30,288 nt of DNA from CALFVT01 sp039989855 (GTDB lineage: Bacteria > Pseudomonadota > Alphaproteobacteria > Caulobacterales > Maricaulaceae), in assembly GCA_039989855.1 (NCBI GenBank), contig JBDXGZ010000006.1, positions 1-30,288 on the forward strand, given 5' to 3'. Below the pieces are notes generated by a model. The model did not search any database, was not told the origin of the DNA, and saw only the letters and a list, made by a program, of their open reading frames with translations. Positions 24,283 to 30,288 of this stretch are shown here, piece by piece; the stretch's first letter is position 1; every line of letters starts with the position of its first letter. The translations under genes were made by a program, and so were the position numbers.

Positions 24283-25053
24283 TCATTTGCCTCCAGCAGT
24301 TAGGGCGGCGCGAGATCGGGGACCACCAAAATATTCTTTTACCCATGGATGATCATATTCCAAGACTTTTTCAAGTCTATCATTGATTCCGATTTTCTTA
24401 TCCACCAATACGGCAACGCGATCGCAAATCCGAAAAAGACTATCAAGGTCATGGGTTATCATTACAACCGTCAGCCCCATAGCCTTATGAAGATTTAAAA
24501 TAAGCTCATCAAAGGCGCTCGCTCCGACAGGATCTAACCCAGCCGTCGGTTCGTCAAGAAACAAAATAGCGGGATCAAGAGCTAATGAGCGTGCTAACCC
24601 TGCCCGCTTTCTCATTCCTCCCGATAAATCAGACGGTTTTAACATTCCGGCATTCGCGGGTAATCCAACCATATTAATTTTCATATCGGCTAATTCACGC
24701 ATCAATCCTAAAGGTAAATTCGTGTGTTCCCTCATCGGAACCATAATATTTTCGCGAACATTTAGAGATGAAAACAAGGCCCCGCCCTGAAAAAGAACGC
24801 CAAGTTGATTGTTAAGTCTGTCACGGTCAGCCGCTATCATCTCAGCCCGGTTCAGTCCCTGTATATAAATCTCCCCGCCCTCAGGTTTCTTAAGTCCCAA
24901 AACCGTATTAAGGAGCACCGACTTACCTGTACCAGACCCACCGACAAGCCCAACGATCTCTCCGCGTTTAACAGAAAAATTTAAGCTCTCATGAATAACC
25001 ACATCACCAAATTGAGTGAGAACATTACGGGCTTCAACAATGAATTCGCTCAC
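24283..25053 (-). CDS. mlaF: Phospholipid ABC transporter ATPase MlaF
   Basis: ATPase of the MlaFEDB-type phospholipid transporter at the inner membrane. The 256 residues contain Walker A GGSGTGKS (38-45), the Q-loop in LFQGGALFSSL, the signature LSGGMRKR (143-150), Walker B ILFLDEP (163-169) and the switch H201 in MITHDLD. The SGGMRKRAGLARSLALDP pattern is characteristic of MlaF rather than generic ABC ATPases. The GTG start (25053) overlaps the mlaE stop by four bases. Confidence 0.93.
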   Translation of the reverse strand: MSEFIVEARNVLTQFGDVVIHESLNFSVKRGEIVGLVGGSGTGKSVLLNTVLGLKKPEGGEIYIQGLNRAEMIAADRDRLNNQLGVLFQGGALFSSLNVRENIMVPMREHTNLPLGLMRELADMKINMVGLPANAGMLKPSDLSGGMRKRAGLARSLALDPAILFLDEPTAGLDPVGASAFDELILNLHKAMGLTVVMITHDLDSLFRICDRVAVLVDKKIGINDRLEKVLEYDHPWVKEYFGGPRSRAALTAGGK

Positions 25054-26207
25054 ATCCCAATCTCCAAAAAGAACATGGAAAAGGCCGCATCAACCATAAT
25101 CACTGTAAAGATAGCTTGAACAACACTTGACGTTGTTCGCGCTCCAAGAGAGTCCACACTGCCCGCAACGGCTAACCCTTGACGACAGCCAATAACAGCA
25201 ATTATGAGTGCGAAAAATGGGGCCTTTATCATACCTACCCAGAAATGTTGCATTCCGACCGTATCTTGCAAACGAACAAGAAACAAAACGGGTGAAATAT
25301 CTGTTGGTCCCAACCATGCGACAAGCATTCCCCCAAACACGCCGGAGAGCATAGCAAAAAAAGTCAAAATAGGTGTCGCAATTAAGCAAGCTAATGCTCG
25401 TGGAACAACTAAAGCTTCATAAGGGTCGACGCCGATGACCTGCATAGCATCGATTTCTTGGCGCATTTTCATCGCCCCTATCTGAGCGGTAAAAGCCGAA
25501 TCAGAACGTCCAGCCAGCAAAATAGCCGTTATCAGGCCAGCCAATTCCCGTAGCATAGCAAAACCAACAAGTTCAACCATATAGATCTGAAAGCCAATCA
25601 CAGCCAGTAAGTTAGCCCCCATATAAGCAATCACTGCTCCGATGAAGAAACACAAAAGCATAACAATAGGCAATGCATTCAGTCCGACATCTTCAGTCTT
25701 CGCAACCACAGATTTCCACCTGATCTTATGGGGTCTCAATAGCAAGCCAGATAAAACAGTAAGGAAGCGCCCAAAAAACACGAGTGTATCATAAAACTCG
25801 TGGCAAAAACGCATGACGGATTCGCCAATTCGAGCAAACATTTGATACCAAGGACGTGGGGGGGGGCGCAATCGCCCCAGAGCGGCCTTTTCTGCCGCCT
25901 CTAATAAAACCTGCCGTCCTGAATTTGGTGTTTTCTGGCTCCAATGAAAACATTTTTCTGAATCACAACGAATTGCTCTGGTTAAAATATACGCACCAGC
26001 CGTATCAATATCATCGACATTATCGAGGTTGTAGACAACTGACATGTAAGGTTTCTCATCAACCTCTTGAGAAAATGTCTCATCTAGCTGGGCTGCTTCG
26101 GATAGATTCCAATACCCCCACGCATTAACATGCAATGTATCCCCCAGCGTTTCCAAAGAAAAACCAGCACGATCATTTGGCTTGTTATAATTATCAGATC
26201 CACGCAT
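25050..26207 (-). CDS. mlaE: MlaE-type permease with N-terminal STAS domain
   Basis: Membrane subunit of the phospholipid ABC transporter. Residues 1-about 105 form a STAS-like domain (LHVNAWGYWNLSEAAQLDE; YNLDNVDDIDTAGAYIL), equivalent to the separate MlaB of E. coli, fused to the MlaE domain (about 150-385). The permease carries the MlaE signature LLAGRSDSAFTAQIGAMKM and MRQEIDAMQVIGVDP. A run of nine C on the coding strand (plus strand G 25858-25866) lies at residues 114-117, in the linker between the two domains. It heads the mlaE-mlaF-mlaD-lipoprotein operon and is divergent from the epimerase gene with 49 bases between starts. Confidence 0.9.
   Translation of the reverse strand: MRGSDNYNKPNDRAGFSLETLGDTLHVNAWGYWNLSEAAQLDETFSQEVDEKPYMSVVYNLDNVDDIDTAGAYILTRAIRCDSEKCFHWSQKTPNSGRQVLLEAAEKAALGRLRPPPRPWYQMFARIGESVMRFCHEFYDTLVFFGRFLTVLSGLLLRPHKIRWKSVVAKTEDVGLNALPIVMLLCFFIGAVIAYMGANLLAVIGFQIYMVELVGFAMLRELAGLITAILLAGRSDSAFTAQIGAMKMRQEIDAMQVIGVDPYEALVVPRALACLIATPILTFFAMLSGVFGGMLVAWLGPTDISPVLFLVRLQDTVGMQHFWVGMIKAPFFALIIAVIGCRQGLAVAGSVDSLGARTTSSVVQAIFTVIMVDAAFSMFFLEIGM
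25858..25866. repeat. Nine-base G/C homopolymer inside mlaE
   Basis: Nine G on the plus strand, nine C in the mlaE reading direction, encoding part of Pro-Pro-Pro at residues 115-117. This is the longest G/C homopolymer I saw in the window. A one-base slip would end translation after the STAS domain and before the membrane domain. It may also be a sequencing or assembly weak point. Confidence 0.85.
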
Positions 26208-26256
26208 AAGTTCACATATCTTGGCTCTTAGCTATTGGAAGTAAAGTGAAAAGTTC

Positions 26257-27240
26257 GTGAATTTCTCAATCAAAACAGAAAGCTGGCCCATACGCGGTCA
26301 TTTTACAATCTCACGCTCAAGCTTGACCTCAGTTGATGTTGTAATTGTTGAAATAAGCAAGGGTAACATCGTAGGACATGGGGAATGTCGCCCATATTCA
26401 CGTTACAACGAAACACCCCAAACTGTTTGTACGCAGTTAGAAGCCCTTCGACACGACATCAAAGTGGGACGTACTCACGACGAGCTTATTGCAAAACTTC
26501 CCGCTGGAGCCGCCAGAAACGCGCTCGACTGTGCTTTATGGGATTACGCCTGTAAATCATCGGGCCTGACCATATGGGATTTGACAAAAATTCCCTCCCC
26601 TACTCCGCAAGCTACGGCCTTTACTATATCCGTTGATAGCCCTCAAAATATGGCCAAACTTGCAAAACAGATGGCTCTTTTTAAGATTTTAAAGATAAAA
26701 GTTGATGCAGAACGGTTTACGGAACAAATTACAGCCGTGGCAACTGCCAGACCAGATTGCCAACTTATTGTTGACGCGAACGAAGCTCTATCGGCTAGTG
26801 ATGTTTTATCTCTCGCTAAGCATTCTTACCGGGACCACATCGCCCTTATTGAGCAACCGTTACATGACGATATTATTCGAAATCACAAATTCGAAAATTA
26901 TAACGGCCCTATATTATGCGCCGATGAGTCTTTTCACGGGGTTGATGATCTTTTAGCCTTAAAACGACTAGGCTACGGAGCATTAAATATTAAACTTGAT
27001 AAATGTGGTGGATTAACCTCGGCTTTGAAAATTATAGAGGCGGCTAAAGCTGCTGACTTTTATCTAATGGGCGGCTGTATGTTAAGCACATCTTTAGCCG
27101 TTGCCCCAATGGCAGCTATCATGGGATTATTTGACATTATTGACTTAGATGCAGGGGCTCTGCTTGCTCAGGATAGAGAGCACGGACTTGTCTATGAAAA
27201 CGGGCGCGTTTATCCGCCCAAGTCAGCCCTCTGGGGCTAA
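26257..27240 (+). CDS. Dipeptide epimerase (L-Ala-D/L-Glu epimerase, enolase superfamily)
   Basis: Epimerises the second residue of L-Ala-D-Glu-type dipeptides from recycled murein peptides, in the cytosol. The 327 residues have the capping domain (1-about 115) and a barrel with the muconate-lactonising subgroup residues: K146/K148 in KILKIKVD, metal ligands D173 (IVDANEAL), E199 (LIEQPL) and D223 (CADESF), and the second base lysine near 246 (NIKLDKCGG). The GTG start at 26257 is not backed by a strong ribosome site (GGAAGTAAAG lies upstream). No ldcA, mpl or nagZ partner is in the window. The dipeptide class is assigned from the family; the exact substrate is not shown. Confidence 0.8.
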   Translation: MNFSIKTESWPIRGHFTISRSSLTSVDVVIVEISKGNIVGHGECRPYSRYNETPQTVCTQLEALRHDIKVGRTHDELIAKLPAGAARNALDCALWDYACKSSGLTIWDLTKIPSPTPQATAFTISVDSPQNMAKLAKQMALFKILKIKVDAERFTEQITAVATARPDCQLIVDANEALSASDVLSLAKHSYRDHIALIEQPLHDDIIRNHKFENYNGPILCADESFHGVDDLLALKRLGYGALNIKLDKCGGLTSALKIIEAAKAADFYLMGGCMLSTSLAVAPMAAIMGLFDIIDLDAGALLAQDREHGLVYENGRVYPPKSALWG

Positions 27241-27244
27241 CATT

Positions 27245-27868
27245 TTATGACGCAGAAGCAGCCATGACAGCTAGGCGACGTGCCCGAACAATATCACCAA
27301 AGTCATTCGTAACAGCTCTCAGCTTTTCAACTTCTGAAGCATAATACATAATTTCATGTTCAATAGCCGTTGAATATTTCTTTTGTTTTATAAAGTTTTC
27401 ATGCGCAGTCTCACTATCATGTAGCGCTTTTTGCAACTGCTTTAACTCACCAGATAAATCACTATCCGAAGACGCCACATCCAGATAAACTTCCGCAGCT
27501 TTCGTCGTTTGGGAAAGATGGTAGCGCGCCGTTTTAATGTCACTCAAGAGGTCATCTGCATTTGTATAAGTCAACTCACGCGGTGCGACGTCGGTCGGGT
27601 CAATATCTTCAAGACCATTAAGCAAAACATTTGCCGCAGATTGAGTCTTCTCTTGTGATACATCCTCAGACCACCCTTTATTGACAAAGGCTTGGTGGAG
27701 GCGCTTCACTGTCCGCGTAATAATATTACCCGTGTCGACAGTTTCAACATTCACTGTTTCTTGTTCTGCCGACCCCATAGATGTTACATCCACAGTTGCG
27801 CAGGCAGAAAGCGACAGTATCATTGCCACAGAACAAGTTCTGGCAAATTGGGTTATTTTCATCGGCAT
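27245..27868 (-). CDS. Hypothetical lipoprotein
   Basis: A 207-residue protein with a lipoprotein signal peptide and LSAC lipobox (C23). After C23 the mature part is polar: a short disordered stretch (to about 55), then mostly helical sequence (about 70-200), with ELTYTNADDLLSDIKTARYHLSQ and a helical AIEHEIMYYASEVEKLRAVT region. I recognise no named domain. AAGGGA lies before the ATG. The stop is four bases from the convergent epimerase stop. Function unknown; localisation to the envelope is inferred from the lipobox. Confidence 0.7.
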   Translation of the reverse strand: MPMKITQFARTCSVAMILSLSACATVDVTSMGSAEQETVNVETVDTGNIITRTVKRLHQAFVNKGWSEDVSQEKTQSAANVLLNGLEDIDPTDVAPRELTYTNADDLLSDIKTARYHLSQTTKAAEVYLDVASSDSDLSGELKQLQKALHDSETAHENFIKQKKYSTAIEHEIMYYASEVEKLRAVTNDFGDIVRARRLAVMAASAS

Positions 27869-28105
27869 AAGATCCCTTAACTAAGGCCGTTATGTAATAC
27901 CCACATATTACGTTATATTACTGAATATATCCTGAACTAAACATATTCATTCTAAAGTTTGATATAAGACACTGCAACAATCGCAAGATCAAAATTTTGA
28001 TATTACTATGTTTTCATAAAACCATGGCTATATGCACAAGTTTTAATCAAACAAATATGACATTTGATATTTATATATATCAATGAGATGGCGACTAATG
28101 AAAAC
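27869..28105 (-). other. AT-rich gap between the SNF transporter and the lipoprotein gene
   Basis: A 237-base gap, strongly AT-rich. It holds a perfect 14-base palindrome ATCAAAATTTTGAT (27988-28001), a weak dyad TTGATAT/ATATCAA (28064-28083), and CCTTA-AC-TAAGG (27875-27886) overlapping the lipoprotein ribosome site. It presumably contains the lipoprotein promoter. I see no small gene or structured RNA with confidence. Confidence 0.35.
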
Positions 28106-29638
28106 TTAAGATGCTTTCGATTTTGACCTTGCAATAAATATTCCAATGACAGTAAGTCCAATTAAGACAGCAAGAATGACTAAAGACACGTCTCTAATTG
28201 CATTAAACTCCGCAACTGTCTCAGCGATTTTTTCCGGCTTAACCTTGCTTAAATTTGGTTTGAAGAAACGGAAGAAGAACGAGAATCCTAAGACTACCGC
28301 AACACATGCTGGAGCTACAAATTTAACGAGAGCAAGTAGTAATTTTTTCCAAAAATCAGAAATACCTTCTAACTCTTGGTCCAAAATTTTCTTGTCCATG
28401 TTCCAACCCACATAAAGTACGGCGAGTAATCCACACAATGGAAGCATCAATGCCCCTGTAATGTTCTTATCAAAGGCATCAAGTGCTACTAAATTCACCA
28501 TTGATATAAGACCAACCAACCACATTAAACCGCCCATATAATAGGCTGCTTTTGCTTTCGTCATGTTGAATTTCTCTGACACATAGGCCGTAATAGGTTC
28601 CAAGAGTGACACTGACGATGTGATGGCGGCAAAGATAGCTAAGAAGAAGAAGGCACCGCCAATAACATTACCACCTGGAATTTGCTGCATAGCAATCGGG
28701 ATTGATTTAAAGAACAACCCTGCACCGCCCTCACCAGGATCGATACCAAATGCAAAGATAACTGGGAAAATCGCAAGACCTGCAATCAAAGCAACACCCG
28801 TATCCGTTAAACCAACGATCATGGCTGATCTTGGAATATTGACGCTACGCGGTAAGTAAGAGCCATATGTGATCATAATTGCACTCCCAAGACCAATTGA
28901 GAAAAAGGCCTGCCCTAGCGCAGCAACGATAATGTTAGGGTCTGAAATTTTATTGAAATCAGGGCTAAACAAATATTTTAGTGTTATGCTTCGTGAATTC
29001 TCAACCACATTAACATTATCACCTGCAAGTTTAGAAAAATCTGCAGTTAAGCCAAAAAGAGCTAGACCGATCAGCATAATAAAGAAAAGCGGCATAAGAA
29101 ATTTCGCCGTCATTTCAATCCCCTTATTAACTCCTCTAGCTACAAGGAGCGTCGTTAGAACTGCAAATATTGTAAAATATGGTAAAACAGCCTTCCAATT
29201 CGTTATGTTAGCTCCAAAGCTATCATTGATTTGTTCTGGCGTCATAGCATCAAAAGTGCCTCCGAAAAATTTCGGGATGTACATCATGACCCATGCAGCA
29301 ACAACACAATAAAAAGCAACAATTAGGAAGGATGCAACTTGCCCAATCCAACCTAATGCACCCCAATTAGGGTTTGCGCCAGACCTACGAGAAACGTCAG
29401 CGATGCTTTCAACTGCACTGGAAGCATTGCCTGCGCGTCCAATTACATATTCACAAATAAGAACAGGAATACCAATAAATAACACACATAGTAGATATAA
29501 CAGGATAAAAGCCCCGCCCCCATTATTGCCAACTTCAGCAGAAAACCTCCAAAGGTTTCCCAAGCCAACAGATGAACCAACAGCTGCCATTATAAAGGCA
29601 AATCTTGAAGACCATTGTACGTTCTGAGTAGCTGTCAT
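28106..29638 (-). CDS. Sodium-dependent transporter, SNF (LeuT-fold) family
   Basis: A 510-residue symporter that uses the sodium gradient to import amino acids or related solutes across the inner membrane. It has the LeuT-fold start: FAFIMAAVGSSVGLGNLWRFSAEVGNNGGGAF, quoted here as SSVGLGNLWRF and GNNGGGAF, matching the TM1 unwound region that binds sodium and substrate. About 11-12 membrane segments follow, with the TM6 region GLGSAIMITYGSY. The LeuT WRFP is WRFS here. The substrate cannot be told from sequence. Its C-terminal tail lies near an AT-rich gap with no terminator evident. Confidence 0.9.
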   Translation of the reverse strand: MTATQNVQWSSRFAFIMAAVGSSVGLGNLWRFSAEVGNNGGGAFILLYLLCVLFIGIPVLICEYVIGRAGNASSAVESIADVSRRSGANPNWGALGWIGQVASFLIVAFYCVVAAWVMMYIPKFFGGTFDAMTPEQINDSFGANITNWKAVLPYFTIFAVLTTLLVARGVNKGIEMTAKFLMPLFFIMLIGLALFGLTADFSKLAGDNVNVVENSRSITLKYLFSPDFNKISDPNIIVAALGQAFFSIGLGSAIMITYGSYLPRSVNIPRSAMIVGLTDTGVALIAGLAIFPVIFAFGIDPGEGGAGLFFKSIPIAMQQIPGGNVIGGAFFFLAIFAAITSSVSLLEPITAYVSEKFNMTKAKAAYYMGGLMWLVGLISMVNLVALDAFDKNITGALMLPLCGLLAVLYVGWNMDKKILDQELEGISDFWKKLLLALVKFVAPACVAVVLGFSFFFRFFKPNLSKVKPEKIAETVAEFNAIRDVSLVILAVLIGLTVIGIFIARSKSKAS

Positions 29639-29664
29639 GCGCGTGTTCCTATCCCTTATTTATT

Positions 29665-29688
29665 TTTATATTTGGTACAAAAACCAAA
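29665..29688 (-). promoter_or_regulatory. Putative promoter with dyad before the SNF transporter
   Basis: On the minus strand TTAATT and TATAAA are 17 bases apart; TATAAA corresponds to plus 29665-29670. An inverted repeat TTTGGT (29671-29676) / ACCAAA (29683-29688) fills most of the spacer, so a regulator could sit on the promoter. It lies 27 bases upstream of the start codon. Pattern match only. Confidence 0.35.
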
Positions 29689-29731
29689 ATTAAGAGCGCG
29701 TCAAGGATTGATTAAAGTTTAGCTAAGGGAT

Positions 29732-30288
29732 TTATAACCCGAACCCACGCCCACTACGAGGAAGCTCGGTATTCCTATGCACATAACCTGATAGAATAAG
29801 CCCAAACCCTAACATCATGGTCAACATAACGGTTCCACCATATGAAATTAAAGGCAGAGGAACACCGACAACCGGTGCAATCCCCGTGACCATAGCTAAA
29901 TTGATAAATACATAGAGTGCAAACGTAATGGTAATTCCCATGATCAGTAAGCGTGTGAAAAAATGTTTGCACTTGATCGACATCCAAAAGCACAAGGCTA
30001 TGACACCTGCATACAATCCCATTGTAGCAACCCCTCCAATAAGTCCGAATTCTTCACCAATCACAGTAAAGATAAAGTCCGTTCTATTTTCAGGAACGTA
30101 CGCAAGTTGCCGTTGCGTACCGTTCATAAAGCCTTTCCCCGAGACACCTCCGCTCCCCAAAGCAATTTTCGATTGTATAATATGATAACTTGCGCCTGTT
30201 GGATCCCGCCCGGGGTCTAACAATGTTAACACGCGTTCTTGTTGATATGGCTTCAAACCATACTTAAAAAACAGAGGAATAGATATTG
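29732..30288 (-). CDS. rodA: Peptidoglycan glycosyltransferase RodA (MrdB), C-terminal part
   Basis: RodA polymerises lipid II into glycan strands in the elongasome. Only the C-terminal portion is inside the window; the 5' end lies past base 30288. Visible sequence includes YQQERVLTLLDPGRDPTGASYH, IALGSGGVSGKGFMNGTQ (the loop with GTQ) and YVPENRTDFIFTVIGEEFG, followed by GVPLPLISYGGT, all of which are typical of RodA. SEDS-family FtsW has different residues at these places. Roughly 185 codons are present. The reading frame is open to the window edge. mrdA and mreBCD would be expected nearby outside the window. Confidence 0.9.
   Translation of the reverse strand, partial: ISIPLFFKYGLKPYQQERVLTLLDPGRDPTGASYHIIQSKIALGSGGVSGKGFMNGTQRQLAYVPENRTDFIFTVIGEEFGLIGGVATMGLYAGVIALCFWMSIKCKHFFTRLLIMGITITFALYVFINLAMVTGIAPVVGVPLPLISYGGTVMLTMMLGFGLILSGYVHRNTELPRSGRGFGL

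Noticed and set aside
28064..28083. Dyad TTGATAT/ATATCAA as a terminator for the SNF gene
   Set aside because: A/T-only stem with no U-run on the transcript; too weak for a terminator.

Overview
The window reads as chromosome of an alphaproteobacterium, most likely from the Caulobacterales/Maricaulales side (Hyphomonadaceae or Robiginitomaculaceae type), with a fairly AT-rich and compact genome. The reasoning is gene order plus protein content: pepA/lptF-lptG, surA-pdxA-rsmA, gmk-mltG-fabF-acpP-fabG-fabD and rpsF-rpsR-rplI-dnaB-alr are alphaproteobacterial blocks, and the DUF533, CoxE-like VWA, STAS-MlaE and TipN-like proteins fit that class. Genus cannot be fixed from sequence alone. No phage, insertion sequence, CRISPR array, tRNA or rRNA was seen, and no non-coding stretch exceeds 300 bases.

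Layout. 1-374: 5' part of pepA (minus), divergent from lptF. 538-6028: plus-strand run lptF, lptG, surA, pdxA, rsmA, covering LPS export, outer-membrane protein folding, vitamin B6 synthesis and rRNA methylation. lptD, which normally sits before surA, is not there. 6003-11124: minus-strand fabD, fabG, acpP, fabF, mltG, gmk (fatty-acid synthesis, peptidoglycan chain termination, GMP kinase). 11359-15431: plus-strand rpsF, rpsR, rplI, a strong terminator, then dnaB and alr. 15464-22661: mixed, more lineage-specific genes: a two-lobed retropepsin-like lipoprotein, a DUF533/YebE-like protein, a CoxE-like VWA protein, an HPt phosphotransfer protein, a CPBP membrane protease, an 82-residue unknown and a 694-residue two-TM coiled-coil protein resembling polarity factors. 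22666-26207: minus-strand Mla-type lipid transporter operon (STAS-MlaE, MlaF, MlaD, auxiliary lipoprotein). 26257-27240: dipeptide epimerase. 27245-27868: unknown lipoprotein. 28106-29638: SNF-family sodium symporter. 29732-30288: C-terminal part of RodA.

The theme is the cell envelope: LPS transport (LptFG), outer-membrane protein chaperoning (SurA), phospholipid trafficking (Mla), lipid supply (Fab) and peptidoglycan synthesis, trimming and recycling (alr, mltG, rodA, dipeptide epimerase), with core ribosome and replication genes. Most genes are ordinary housekeeping. I did not find a clear new multi-gene system. The points most worth a second look are the missing lptD, a C9 homopolymer inside mlaE between its two domains, the bilobal retropepsin lipoprotein, the TipN-like protein, DnaA-box-like sites before dnaB, and structured leaders before lptF and rpsF.
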